Positions 8,900 through 17,585 of a stretch of DNA of 52,614 nucleotides are shown here, piece by piece. The translations under genes and the position numbers were made by a program. The notes under the pieces are model-generated. The model was not told the DNA's origin. It was given only the letters and a program-made list of their open reading frames with translations, and made no database searches. This DNA comes from Rivularia sp. T60_A2020_040 (GTDB lineage: Bacteria > Cyanobacteriota > Cyanobacteriia > Cyanobacteriales > Nostocaceae), in assembly GCA_015272215.1 (NCBI GenBank), contig JACYMD010000054.1, positions 1 to 52,614 of the forward strand, written 5' to 3'. Within the stretch, counting starts at the first letter, position 1, and the number at the start of each line of letters is the position of its first letter.

Positions 8900-9547
8900 T
8901 TACAATGGACCGGAAATACCTTGTTTACGGATCATCAAGAAATGAGCCAGCATAAACACTGCAATCAGCCAAGGCAGTACAAAAGTATGAGCGCTGTAGT
9001 AGCGAGTCAAAGTAGCTTGTCCGACACTGGAACCACCACGCAGCAAGTCAGAAATTAAAACTCCAACCACGGGAATTGCTTCGGGTACACCACTAACGAT
9101 TTTCACAGCCCAATACCCTACTTGGTCCCAAGGTAAAGAGTAGCCGGTTACGCCGAAAGATACGGTAATTACAGCGAGGATTACACCAGTTACCCAAGTT
9201 AATTCGCGGGGCTTTTTAAAACCACCAGTTAAATAAACTCGGAAGGTGTGTAAAATCATCATTAACACCATCATGCTGGCAGACCAGCGGTGAATGGAGC
9301 GAATCAACCAACCGAAGTTTACTTCGTTCATGATGAACTGTACTGAAGAATAAGCTTCGGCAACGGTTGGCTTGTAGTAAAAGGTCATTGCAAACCCAGT
9401 TGCAAACTGGATTAAAAAGCAAGTAAGAGTAATTCCACCCAAACAGTAAAAAATATTTACGTGGGGAGGCACATACTTGCTTGTAACATCATCAGCGAGC
9501 GCTTGGATTTCTAAGCGCTCTTCAAACCAGTCATAAACGTTGGTCAT
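8900..9547 (-). CDS. petB: Cytochrome b6
   Basis: A 215-residue cytochrome b6, the four-helix haem subunit of the b6f complex that carries electrons across the thylakoid membrane during plastoquinol oxidation. The haem ligands are in place: His86, His100, His187 and His202. Cys35 (YCLGG), which binds the extra haem ci, is also there. Length and sequence are canonical. It is the first gene of the petBD operon. The promoter must lie in the 420-base gap shared with the divergent gene ctpA. Confidence 0.98.
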   Translation of the reverse strand: MTNVYDWFEERLEIQALADDVTSKYVPPHVNIFYCLGGITLTCFLIQFATGFAMTFYYKPTVAEAYSSVQFIMNEVNFGWLIRSIHRWSASMMVLMMILHTFRVYLTGGFKKPRELTWVTGVILAVITVSFGVTGYSLPWDQVGYWAVKIVSGVPEAIPVVGVLISDLLRGGSSVGQATLTRYYSAHTFVLPWLIAVFMLAHFLMIRKQGISGPL

Positions 9548-9968
9548 ACAACCCAGATTCCTAGAGATAAATTGCGGTTGATAATTATCTCAATTATCGA
9601 CGATGCGCTAATTGAGACTTGAGGAGACAGCAAGAGAATAAACAAAATTTGTTTATTTTTAAATTTACTTTTTGCTGTCGCGAGTGTTAATAGTTTTAAG
9701 AAACGATTACACTCTAGTCGGGAGGGAATGTATTGCGTACTATGCACCCAAGCCCAAAAAAGATATGGATACAAAGTAGATCATAGCGTTTTACGGGCGT
9801 TGTTTGCCCAGTTTTTAGAAGTCAGTTGCCCAAAATTAGTAACGGCAACACACCACTTCTATAAAAAAAGTAACATAATCTAGAGATAGATTTTATCTTA
9901 TGGAAGGTTGCGAATCGGCTTTCTATATGGCTAATTGTGGTTGAAAATCAAGTAAAAAAATCGATTTT
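9548..9968. promoter_or_regulatory. Divergent promoter region between petB and ctpA
   Basis: These 421 bases separate the start of petB (minus) and ctpA (plus), so they should hold both promoters and leaders. A 76-codon minus-strand frame inside it (9544-9774) looks spurious. I cannot mark -10 or -35 boxes with confidence. Confidence 0.5.
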
Positions 9969-11207
9969 ATGGACAATCTAAAGGTTTTTCGGGGCATTTT
10001 ATCTTTGATAATGGCGTTTTGGCTGGCATTTGGTAGCTTTTGCTTTCCGGCTGTCGCTTTAACAGACGAACAAAAATTAGTTTCTCAAGCTTGGCGAATT
10101 GTGAATCGTACTTATTTGGATGACACATTTAATCATCAAAATTGGGCGCAAGTGCGACAAAAAGCTTTGAAGACACCGTTAAAAGATAGTTCTTCTGCTT
10201 ATGAAGCCATTCAAAATATGCTCAAAACCCTTGATGATCCTTTTACTAGATTTTTAGATCCTGAACAATATCGCAGTTTACAAGTCAATACTTCTGGAGA
10301 ATTAACTGGTGTCGGGTTACAAATTGCTCTTGAACCGAAAACAGGTCAATTACAAGTTGTTGCGCCTATTGCAGGTTCACCAGCAGAAAAAGCCGGAATT
10401 CAGCCCCGCGATCGTATTACTCAAATCGAAGGTACACCCACTGAAAATCTCACTCTTGACGAAGCTGCTTCGTTAATGCGCGGTAGAATTGGAACTACTG
10501 TTAGTCTTACCATAGAGAGAGATGACGCTCCCACTCAAGAAATTTTAATTGTTCGCGATCGCATTACTTTAAATCCCGTAATTGCTAAACTACAAAAAGA
10601 GAAGGAAGATAACATTGGTTATATCCGCTTGACTCAATTCAACGCTAACGCTCCCATGGAATTAGCTCGTGCTATTGGCGAATTGGAAAAGAAAGGCGCT
10701 GATGGCTACGTTTTAGATTTACGGAACAACCCCGGTGGTTTATTGCAAGCTGGAATAGAAGTTGCTCGTCTGTGGTTAGATTCAGATGTTGTAGTTTATA
10801 CGGTAAATCGGCAAGGTATTCAAGGCAGTTTTGAATCTTTTGGTCCAGCACTAACTCAAGACCCATTAGTGATATTAGTTAATCAAGGAACAGCTAGTGC
10901 TAGCGAAATTCTTGCAGGTGCATTACAAGACAATCATCGTGCAACTCTCGTCGGAGAAAAAACTTTTGGTAAAGGCTTAATTCAATCGTTATTTGAATTA
11001 TCAGATGGTTCCGGTTTAGCGGTGACAATTGCTAAATATGAAACCCCCAATCATCGAGATATTAACAAATTAGGCATTACCCCTGATAAAGTAATTACCT
11101 CTGAACCAATCAAACTACAAGAAATAGCGACTTCATCCGATACTCAATATCAAGCAGCACTAGAAGTTTTAGCAGAAAATAGGGAGCAGTTAGCACTTAG
11201 GAGTTAG
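9969..11207 (+). CDS. ctpA: Carboxyl-terminal processing protease
   Basis: A 412-residue S41 serine protease. Residues 1-30 form a signal peptide ending AVA, sending the enzyme to the lumen or periplasm. A PDZ domain covers about 108-190 and the protease core follows. The Ser-Lys dyad is visible: Ser310 in GTASASEI and Lys335 in KTFGKG, 25 residues apart as in the plant and algal D1 processing enzyme. CtpA-type members mature the photosystem II D1 protein, which fits the petBD neighbourhood. Cyanobacteria carry several Ctp paralogues, so ctpA rather than ctpB or ctpC is likely but not certain. Its last codons run into tandem repeats. Confidence 0.85.
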   Translation: MDNLKVFRGILSLIMAFWLAFGSFCFPAVALTDEQKLVSQAWRIVNRTYLDDTFNHQNWAQVRQKALKTPLKDSSSAYEAIQNMLKTLDDPFTRFLDPEQYRSLQVNTSGELTGVGLQIALEPKTGQLQVVAPIAGSPAEKAGIQPRDRITQIEGTPTENLTLDEAASLMRGRIGTTVSLTIERDDAPTQEILIVRDRITLNPVIAKLQKEKEDNIGYIRLTQFNANAPMELARAIGELEKKGADGYVLDLRNNPGGLLQAGIEVARLWLDSDVVVYTVNRQGIQGSFESFGPALTQDPLVILVNQGTASASEILAGALQDNHRATLVGEKTFGKGLIQSLFELSDGSGLAVTIAKYETPNHRDINKLGITPDKVITSEPIKLQEIATSSDTQYQAALEVLAENREQLALRS

Positions 11208-11220
11208 TTAACATTTGTTA

Positions 11221-11267
11221 ACCTCTAACCTTTAACCTTTAACCTTTAACCTTTAACGTTTAACCTT
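11221..11267. repeat. Heptameric tandem repeat (TTTAACC)n
   Basis: Five or so tandem TTTAACC units lie between the convergent genes ctpA and the MBL-fold gene. This array has a different unit from the GAGTTAG and CAACTGT arrays elsewhere in the window. Confidence 0.85.
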
Positions 11268-11270
11268 TCT

Positions 11271-11936
11271 TTATAATTCTGCTAGATCGAGGTTTGTTAA
11301 ACGATTATAAGCGTTATCTATCACACCTTTACCTCTGAGAAAACCCGTGTTTGCACCAGGGCAAATGTATTGAAGTGTTTGGGGTGTAAAAGTATCTAAT
11401 AAAGACTTAATACTTTTGATTTGTCGGTGCCAGTGAAAGGTTTTTGATGTTCGTAACGGGGCTGGTTCTCCTTCTCGATTGGGGACTAAATGTCTTCCAC
11501 TAAACAATATTCCTCCGGACATATTGTAATAAAAACAGGACGAACCAGGAGAATGACCAGGTGTCCAAATAACTTGCGATGTCGAATCAATGGTAAGTTT
11601 TTCGCTTATAGCAGTTACCCTTAATTTAGGTAATAAATAAGCTTCTTGCTCTTGAATTAAAATTTCACAGTCAAAAGTTTGTTGGATTTCGGCACTTTTA
11701 CCAATGGCACCGCGATGACTAATAAAAAACCAACGTACACCACCATTATTTTCTAAAAAATCTTGATTATTTTGATTCCAAGCAGGACAATCAATCAGGA
11801 TATTGCCTTCGTTTCTGACAATGAAATAAGCGGTTCCCCCTAATGTGTCCCGATTGGGAGGAAATGCAAATAGAGAGTTGAGAATTTCCTTTGGTAGCTT
11901 GTGTGTTTGATGACTCGGCTGTTGTGGGGGGTGCAT
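11271..11936 (-). CDS. MBL-fold protein with altered metal motif
   Basis: I place the start at the internal Met (ATG 11936, protein starting MHPPQQPS), giving 221 residues; the frame is open further upstream to 12047 but that part looks unlike the family. The fold is recognisable from GGTAYFIVRNEGNILIDCPA, then FISHRGAIG, then WTPGHSPGSSCFYY and SGRHLV. The usual HxHxDH metal motif is replaced by SHRGAIG, so the normal two-metal site is probably incomplete. Function is unknown. It is divergent from the M50 protease gene. Confidence 0.75.
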   Translation of the reverse strand: MHPPQQPSHQTHKLPKEILNSLFAFPPNRDTLGGTAYFIVRNEGNILIDCPAWNQNNQDFLENNGGVRWFFISHRGAIGKSAEIQQTFDCEILIQEQEAYLLPKLRVTAISEKLTIDSTSQVIWTPGHSPGSSCFYYNMSGGILFSGRHLVPNREGEPAPLRTSKTFHWHRQIKSIKSLLDTFTPQTLQYICPGANTGFLRGKGVIDNAYNRLTNLDLAEL

Positions 11937-12072
11937 AAAAAAAAGACTGCGTAAAGAAGAAAGGTTGTTTGAAGTAGAGTTTAATGCTTTGTGAAAACAG
12001 CACGCAACTTCAGCAAAAAATGCAGTTTCGATCCGAAAACAAGACATTCTTATTAGAAAAACTGAAAATCAA

Positions 12073-13542
12073 ATGATATTTTTGCTTTTAATTATTTTAG
12101 GGATATTTACTTATTACATTCTCAAAAGAACTGTTGCAAAAGTAACAAAAACTCCCGCTTGGCTATTGTGGTTAATATTGATGGCACCACCATTAATATG
12201 GACTGGTTGGATGACAATATATGAAACCCAATTACCATCGCCACTAGTGTTTTGGTCATTAGCAGTATGTTTTTTGTTATACTGGATATTGTTTGAGTCG
12301 GGACGTAGCAACCTCAAGGATGCTAAGAATCAATCCCCAGCACTCAAAACAGAGTCGGTTATACATCCTACCGTAGAATCAGCACCAGTGCGTCCTATTG
12401 AACCAACGGAAGAAAGTCAATTGCGTTCGTGTTTTCCTTGGTCTGTATACTATATCCATAATATTGAATACCGTCCCCAAGCGGTGATTTGTCGAGGTCA
12501 GTTAAAAACTTCAGCAACTAACGCTTACCAGCGGGTAAAGGAAAATATCGAAGCAGAATTTGGCGATCGCTTTATTATAATTTTTCAAGAAGGTTTAAAT
12601 AACGATAAACCAATATTTTTGTTAGTTCCTAATCATCAGCAGAAGAAAGCTGGTTTAAAACAGGAGAAATTAACAAAACCGGGATTCGCTCTATTATTGT
12701 TAGTCGCGACTTTGCTGACTACTACTTTTATCGGAACCAGAATTGCGGGTATTGAAATTACGACAATATCGTCTAATCCCAGTTTAATATTCCAAGGATT
12801 ACCTTATGCCTTATCGTTGATGACGATTTTAGGTATACACGAAATGGGTCATTATTTAACCGCAAGGTTTTACAAAATTCGCACTACACTGCCTTATTTT
12901 ATTCCCATGCCTTTTTTCTTGGGAACTTTCGGTGCATTTATTCAGATGCGTAGTCCTGTACCCAATCGTAAAGCTTTATTCGATGTTAGTATTGCCGGAC
13001 CTGTTGCAGGTTTTGTAGCAAGTTTACCTCTGTTAATATGGGGTTTAAGTAACTCGCAGATAGTCCCCATAGATAATGAAGCACCAATGTTAAATATTGA
13101 TGCTTTGAATCCCAGAAGTTCGATATTAATAGCGCTACTCTCGAAGTTGACATTAGGCGCTCAGTTAACGTCTAATATGGCAATAGACTTACATCCAGTA
13201 GCAGTAGCTGGTTTTCTAGGAATAATTGTCACGGCATTAAATTTGATACCTGTAGGACAACTTGACGGTGGACATATTGTTCATGCAATGTTTGGACAGA
13301 AAACAGCAATGGTTATTGGACAAATTGCGCGTTTACTGTTACTATTACTTTCTTTAATTCGGTCAGAATATTTATTGTGGGCTATTTATTTAATATTTTT
13401 ACGTTTAGCAGATGAACCGGCTTTGAACGATGTAACTGAATTAGATAATAAACGAGATATTTTTGGACTTCTAGCAATTGCACTGTTAATTTTGATTGTA
13501 CTGCCGTTACCGCAGACAGTTGCTCGGTTGTTAAATATTTAA
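12073..13542 (+). CDS. Site-2 protease family zinc metalloprotease (M50)
   Basis: A 489-residue intramembrane protease. Two N-terminal helices (about 1-17 and 28-75) are followed by a soluble part (about 80-200) and a polytopic core. The zinc motif HEMGH is at 256-260 and the third ligand motif LDGGH at 397-401. The layout matches the EGY1-like S2P proteases of cyanobacteria and chloroplasts. S2Ps cut transmembrane segments of substrates, often anti-sigma factors; the substrate here is unknown. The ATG at 12073 follows the divergent MBL gene, from which it could share a control region. Confidence 0.88.
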   Translation: MIFLLLIILGIFTYYILKRTVAKVTKTPAWLLWLILMAPPLIWTGWMTIYETQLPSPLVFWSLAVCFLLYWILFESGRSNLKDAKNQSPALKTESVIHPTVESAPVRPIEPTEESQLRSCFPWSVYYIHNIEYRPQAVICRGQLKTSATNAYQRVKENIEAEFGDRFIIIFQEGLNNDKPIFLLVPNHQQKKAGLKQEKLTKPGFALLLLVATLLTTTFIGTRIAGIEITTISSNPSLIFQGLPYALSLMTILGIHEMGHYLTARFYKIRTTLPYFIPMPFFLGTFGAFIQMRSPVPNRKALFDVSIAGPVAGFVASLPLLIWGLSNSQIVPIDNEAPMLNIDALNPRSSILIALLSKLTLGAQLTSNMAIDLHPVAVAGFLGIIVTALNLIPVGQLDGGHIVHAMFGQKTAMVIGQIARLLLLLLSLIRSEYLLWAIYLIFLRLADEPALNDVTELDNKRDIFGLLAIALLILIVLPLPQTVARLLNI

Positions 13543-13561
13543 ATGATGTATTGTATTTGAC

Positions 13562-13588
13562 CTCTCCGCTGCCTAAAAGGCGAGGGGA
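13562..13588 (-). ncRNA. Candidate omega-RNA 3' hairpin of the tnpB element
   Basis: On the minus strand the tnpB 3' end is followed by CCCCTCGCC, TTTTAGG and GCGGAGAGG, an imperfect stem-loop. In TnpB elements the guide RNA overlaps the 3' end of tnpB and the right end, and its scaffold ends at this kind of hairpin. The exact RNA ends are not determined here. Confidence 0.45.
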
Positions 13589-13590
13589 TT

Positions 13591-14898
13591 CTAAACTGTT
13601 GCTACAGTCTGGGCTGAAGCCACTTCCCGTAGCTTTTTAGTTTTGGTTTCCCAGATGCGATATCTGGTAGCGAGGGTCAAAACTCGCCTACAGACCTTGA
13701 CTAAGGACAAGCCTAGTTGTGTCTCTACTTTGCGTAGTATGTTGGCACTTGCGTTTAAATCAGCCCCAACAAAAAACCCTTTTGCAGTTCTATATAATCC
13801 ACGTTTTACTCTTTTCCCTGATGCTTCCCACCCTTCAGGTTTTGCGCCGAATGTAGGTAGAAAATCACGATCTAAAAAGCTGCATTGGCTAGTGTAGGAT
13901 TCTTCTTGTTCAACAAATTTAATGCCATGATATTCACACAATTGCTTAACTCTTTCTTTTAACTTCGCAGTTGGTATCTGCACAAAAGATTGAGTGTTTT
14001 TCCCTAAGTTAGCTTCTTGACGTTGACCTTGATTCCATCCAAACACTACTACACCTATTTGATGTTCAAGACAGTGATCAATCACTAATCTTGCTGCCTT
14101 ATTAATGGCATCCCTCATTTGACGATTGCGCTTCTCAGTGATGTGGGCTAGTTGCTCATCCCAGTATCCCTGTGGCTTATCTTCTTTAAGGGTAATAACA
14201 CGTTTGTTGTACCACTGGTTGAGAGATTTTACTTTACGTCCATCGACAATAAAACTAGTACCCGCGTTAGAAACGCAAGTCAACCAATTATTAATTCCAG
14301 GGTCAATTGCTAAAGCATATTGAGGATTTAAGCTAATCTCGGATGATGGGCTTTGTTCGTAGACAAACTCAGCATAAAAACACTGATTTCTTGGCAGTAT
14401 CCGTAGTTCCTTGATGTTTTTAAAATCCAAATTTGTTGGCATTGGCAGCAGAAAACTATCAAGCCTGAACCAACGTTTAACAGTATTACCCAAGGGGATT
14501 TTAATGTTACTACTAACAAGCCTTAACGCTTGTTTTGGATAGGCTACTAAAGCATATCCAGACCCTTTACGATACTTCGGAAATCTTGGTTTATCTGTTA
14601 ACTCTCCTCTTTTATATTTTTTATCAAGTTCTTTGAACGACTTAAATGATTCAACAACAGACCTAAGTATTTGTTGCGCTGCTTGAGAATGCAGGACTTG
14701 ATAGTGCTTATTGGCTTTGTACTCCTTTTCTAAGTCATACTTGCCAATTAACCTACCTGTTTTAAAAAACAATTGACGAGCATAGTAGATTCCGCAATTA
14801 GTTAGATTGTGCGATTCAGAGCATATAAACTCTAATACTGCTCTTAACTCGTCATTAGGACTAATTAGATTTTGCTGACACCCGTACAAACAAACCAC
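13591..14898 (-). CDS. tnpB: TnpB RNA-guided nuclease (IS605 OrfB)
   Basis: A 435-residue TnpB-type protein, near the usual length. The three RuvC acidic residues are visible: Asp in ALAIDPGINN, Glu in VEQEESYTSQ and Asp in GADLNASANIL. Most TnpBs have a four-Cys zinc ribbon between the last two; here only one Cys remains (TSQCSFLDRDF), a form common in a cyanobacterial subgroup. TnpB proteins use an omega-RNA made from the element's end to cut donor joints and so help retain the element. It has no tnpA partner. The reading frame is unbroken, so activity is possible. It starts 51 bases from the divergent RHH gene. Confidence 0.9.
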   Translation of the reverse strand: MVCLYGCQQNLISPNDELRAVLEFICSESHNLTNCGIYYARQLFFKTGRLIGKYDLEKEYKANKHYQVLHSQAAQQILRSVVESFKSFKELDKKYKRGELTDKPRFPKYRKGSGYALVAYPKQALRLVSSNIKIPLGNTVKRWFRLDSFLLPMPTNLDFKNIKELRILPRNQCFYAEFVYEQSPSSEISLNPQYALAIDPGINNWLTCVSNAGTSFIVDGRKVKSLNQWYNKRVITLKEDKPQGYWDEQLAHITEKRNRQMRDAINKAARLVIDHCLEHQIGVVVFGWNQGQRQEANLGKNTQSFVQIPTAKLKERVKQLCEYHGIKFVEQEESYTSQCSFLDRDFLPTFGAKPEGWEASGKRVKRGLYRTAKGFFVGADLNASANILRKVETQLGLSLVKVCRRVLTLATRYRIWETKTKKLREVASAQTVATV

Positions 14899-14926
14899 CT
14901 GCTTGTTAAAAGTATATTATCATGAA

Positions 14927-14945
14927 TGTGTACCTATTGTGTACC
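14927..14945. promoter_or_regulatory. Direct repeats before the RHH gene, candidate operator
   Basis: Two exact copies of TGTGTACC start 11 bases apart (14927 and 14938), one helical turn, in the 51-base gap between tnpB and the RHH gene. Ribbon-helix-helix dimers commonly bind such spaced direct repeats, so autoregulation of the divergent pair is plausible. The repeats are seen; binding is inferred. Confidence 0.45.
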
Positions 14946-14949
14946 AGTT

Positions 14950-15102
14950 ATGGCAAAAAAAGACCTCCACGTTAGAGTTAGTGAGCGAAGGTTGAACAAA
15001 CTTCGCGTGTATGCGGTTCAGAAAGATAAAACGATGACCCAGATAGTTGAGGAGTTTATCGATTCCCTGCCTGAAATCAAGGATATGCTTCAGGCAGGCT
15101 AA
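14950..15102 (+). CDS. Small ribbon-helix-helix protein in the tnpB element
   Basis: A 50-residue protein starting MAKKDLHVRVSERRLNKLRV and ending EIKDMLQAG. The N-terminal beta strand (DLHVRVSE) followed by two helices with the typical spacing is the ribbon-helix-helix fold of CopG/Arc-type repressors. It is divergent from tnpB within the same hairpin-bounded element. It could repress tnpB or its own transcription; an antitoxin role is also possible but no toxin gene is visible. The ATG at 14950 has no strong ribosome site. Confidence 0.7.
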   Translation: MAKKDLHVRVSERRLNKLRVYAVQKDKTMTQIVEEFIDSLPEIKDMLQAG

Positions 15103-15353
15103 AGCCTCCTACTCACTTTCATCCACGGCTTAAAAGCACGGGGCTTTCAGCGTTATTTTCTGTAAGATGGTATGAGAGGTCAAAGATTATCTTCTCTGCT
15201 CAAAATATATTCACATTTGTTAAATAGTAAAGTTTTTGCTCTCCAAAATACCTTTACTTACTATATGATGATGTATCATTCTATAGTTCATCAATTCTCA
15301 ATATAGGATGAATGATTGACTATATTTAATTTACGCTAAGGATAAAAATAGGA

Positions 15354-16778
15354 ATGACATTGCTAATTATCTCCACAGTTTCAGTAATTTTCGTCGGAAT
15401 AGTCACTATATTGGTTTTGCAAATCAAAAGTAGTTTAAATGCGAGTAAAGTTGAACAAGAAAAATTATTAAAGCTTGTAGAAGATACAAGGGAATTAAAT
15501 AAGCAGTTAACTCAAATAGTTGCGGAGAGTAGTAAAAATCAAACTGATTCTTCCCAAGTCTTAAAAAGTCAAATTGATAATTTAACTCAAACTACAGAAA
15601 AGCTTGAAACACATCTAATTGAGTTAAATAAAGCGAATCATCAAACTAAAGAAAGTCTCAATCAAGCATTAGCGAGTAATAACAAGCAACAACAAGAAAG
15701 TTTAGAAGCTCTCGCACACAAATTAGAAACTTTTTCTTCTATATCTAACCAAGTTGATAATTTAACTCAAACTACAGAAAAACTCGAAACACATCTAATT
15801 GAGTTAAATAAAGCTAATACTCAAACAACAGAAAGTCTCAATCAAGCCTTAGCGAGTAATAACAAGCAACAACAAGAAAGTTTAGAAGCTCTCACACACA
15901 AATTAGAAACTTTTTCTGCTGTATCTAACCAAGTTGATAATTTAACTCAAACTACAGCTTCTGTATTAAACAATCTAGCTCAATTGAGTGAAGCGAATCA
16001 TCAAACTAAAGAAAGTCTCAATCAAGCATTAGCAAATAATAACAAGCAACAACAAGAAAGTTTAGAAGCTCTCACACACAAATTAGAAACTTTTCCTGCT
16101 GTATCTAAACAAGTTGATAATTTAACTCAAACTACAGAAAAACTCGAAACACATCTAATTGAATTGAATAAAGCTAATACTCAAACAACAGAAAGTTTGA
16201 GCAAAACAATAGAAGGAAATAGTCAGACACAACAAGAATTACAATCTCTGACAAAGAATTTAAAAACTGTTTCTTCTATTTCTGAACGAGTTGAAAATTT
16301 AACTCAAACTACAGAAAAATTTGAAAAATATCTCAATCAGTTAGATAAAGTTAATACTCAAACTACAGAAAATTTGAATAAAACAATAGAAGGTACTAAC
16401 AACAAACAGCAAGAAAACTTTCAACTACTGACAAAGAAATTAGAAACAGTTTCTTCCGTCTCTAACAAACTAGAGAATCTAACTCAAACTACAGAAAAAC
16501 TGGAAAAATATTTAACTGAGTTAGATAAAGCGAATACTCAATCAAATCAAAAATCAAACCAAGACGAAATAGATTTACAGTTAAATAATCAGCAACAGCA
16601 ATTAAAAACTATTGTTGAAAAATTAGCGGGATTTGAGACAATAAAAACTCAATTAGATAGTGTGGTGAACACAGTAAGTAAGCTTGAAAATAGCCTGAAT
16701 CATCCACCACAAGCTAGAACACCCAAAAGTAGACCAAATAAAACTACTCCCAGGAAGAATACATCTACTGGTTCTTAA
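15354..16778 (+). CDS. Membrane-anchored coiled-coil protein with 60-residue repeats
   Basis: A 474-residue protein. Residues 1-24 form one hydrophobic anchor (LIISTVSVIFVGIVTILVLQI). The rest is almost all predicted coiled coil, rich in Gln, Asn, Thr, Glu, Lys and Leu, and built from units of about 60 residues beginning VDNLTQTTEKLE and containing NKQQQESLEAL and HKLETF. At DNA level units of exactly 180 bases align at 15541, 15721, 15901 and 16081, with two or three more diverged ones after. The C-terminus is short and basic (PKSRPNKTTPRKN). It resembles methyl-accepting or filament-forming coiled coils but has no signalling domain. I cannot assign a function. Confidence 0.7.
   Translation: MTLLIISTVSVIFVGIVTILVLQIKSSLNASKVEQEKLLKLVEDTRELNKQLTQIVAESSKNQTDSSQVLKSQIDNLTQTTEKLETHLIELNKANHQTKESLNQALASNNKQQQESLEALAHKLETFSSISNQVDNLTQTTEKLETHLIELNKANTQTTESLNQALASNNKQQQESLEALTHKLETFSAVSNQVDNLTQTTASVLNNLAQLSEANHQTKESLNQALANNNKQQQESLEALTHKLETFPAVSKQVDNLTQTTEKLETHLIELNKANTQTTESLSKTIEGNSQTQQELQSLTKNLKTVSSISERVENLTQTTEKFEKYLNQLDKVNTQTTENLNKTIEGTNNKQQENFQLLTKKLETVSSVSNKLENLTQTTEKLEKYLTELDKANTQSNQKSNQDEIDLQLNNQQQQLKTIVEKLAGFETIKTQLDSVVNTVSKLENSLNHPPQARTPKSRPNKTTPRKNTSTGS
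15561..16540 (+). repeat. Tandem 180-base coding repeats
   Basis: Blocks of 180 bases within the coiled-coil gene are nearly identical between 15721, 15901 and 16081, for example the stretch AAGTTGATAATTTAACTCAA recurs at equal spacing. Later units drift in length and sequence. The closeness of the copies points to recent duplication or gene conversion. Confidence 0.85.
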
Positions 16779-16792
16779 TTGATTTTATCTTG

Positions 16793-16855
16793 AGAAGTCG
16801 GGTTTTTTAAAACTGTCTGTAAAGCCCTTACAATTATCATAAAAACCCGACTTCT
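16793..16855. terminator. Bidirectional terminator-like hairpin, AGAAGTCGGG type
   Basis: Arms AGAAGTCGGGTTTTTT and AAAAACCCGACTTCT lie between the convergent ends of the coiled-coil gene and cpcS. The arms are perfect complements over at least 14 bases and end in T runs on either strand, so the element could terminate both transcripts. It belongs to the dispersed family seen at 282, 3823, 17544 and 27331. Confidence 0.65.
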
Positions 16856-16857
16856 TA

Positions 16858-17427
16858 TTATGATGTAGTATTAGTTGCTGCATCGTTTGTTTTAGCAGCA
16901 GCTGAAGTTCCACCCATGCGAATTTCCGAAGTAAAAGAAGCCATACTGAAACCACCGAAACGTTTGAGAATACCAACACGCATCCGTAAGTTGGGACTTG
17001 CAAACCATAGACGTTCTTCAGACCACATGGTTTCGTATTCTGTAGTTAGGGTAAGTGCATCATCGCTACCCATTTTATAACTTCCAGCAACTGGAGTTTT
17101 TTCAGCATAACCCATTTCTCGGAGTAATTTTCCTTCCATAGGGTTATCTAAATTCGGTATTGCCACTAACACTGTGGAACCTTCGTGTTTTTCTTGATCC
17201 CATTCCATTGTGCCATTCCAGATTACTCTTGCACCACAATTGCCGCTACTGGGTTCAAATTGATGTTGTTCGCACAGTTTAATTACTTCTGGATGGTCAG
17301 CCGCTAAGGTTTCAATAATAATATCTGATTTACCGCCTTCTGATTGTTTAAAAGCCAAATGATGACTAGTACGATGAGAAAACCATTTACCAGAACTTAA
17401 TTCAAAAAACTCTTCAATATTCATCAA
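16858..17427 (-). CDS. cpcS: Phycobiliprotein chromophore lyase, CpcS/CpeS type
   Basis: A 189-residue protein of the CpcS/CpeS family of lipocalin-like lyases that attach phycocyanobilin to a conserved Cys on phycobiliprotein beta or allophycocyanin subunits. The start [20 protein letters not shown] and the later [17 protein letters not shown] block are typical. Length is slightly over the usual 170-180 because of a disordered Ala/Thr/Asn tail after RMGGTS. The next gene on the same strand is an NblB-like HEAT protein, so the pair fits phycobilisome biogenesis or turnover. CpcS and CpcU-type paralogues cannot be separated with certainty. Confidence 0.85.
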   Translation of the reverse strand: MMNIEEFFELSSGKWFSHRTSHHLAFKQSEGGKSDIIIETLAADHPEVIKLCEQHQFEPSSGNCGARVIWNGTMEWDQEKHEGSTVLVAIPNLDNPMEGKLLREMGYAEKTPVAGSYKMGSDDALTLTTEYETMWSEERLWFASPNLRMRVGILKRFGGFSMASFTSEIRMGGTSAAAKTNDAATNTTS

Positions 17428-17543
17428 TCAAATTACCTGACATCAAAATTTTTATAATCTCACTTTTTAAAAGGTAACAGCAAGCAAGTACCATCTTTAC
17501 ATAATGTCAAGAAAATCAAATGTTTTGTAACTTTATTACACCC

Positions 17544-17576
17544 AGAAGTCGGTTTTTTTTAAGAAACCCGATTTCT
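17544..17576. repeat. Short hairpin of the AGAAGTCGGG family
   Basis: A compact copy: AGAAGTCGGTTTTTTTT with AAGAAACCCGATTTCT, immediately 3' of the minus-strand HEAT gene that ends at 17586. It looks like a terminator for that gene and would separate it from cpcS. Confidence 0.6.
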
Positions 17577-17585
17577 ATAACGTAA

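Larger units (their letters stand above)
13560..15150. mobile_element. IS200/IS605-type element: tnpB plus RHH gene, no tnpA
   Basis: The element holds tnpB on the minus strand and a small ribbon-helix-helix gene on the plus strand, bounded by imperfect hairpins: 13562-13588 (CCTCTCCGC ... GCGAGGGG, followed by ATTCTAAA) on the tnpB 3' side and 15122-15144 (CCACGGCTT ... AAGCACGGGG) on the other. No Y1 transposase tnpA is present, so it would need one in trans. The exact ends are inferred from hairpins only. The ATTCTAAA tail recurs at the second tnpB (52304). Confidence 0.7.

Noticed and set aside
9544..9774. 76-codon minus-strand frame upstream of petB
   Set aside because: It overlaps the petB start, has no family features and lies in a promoter region.
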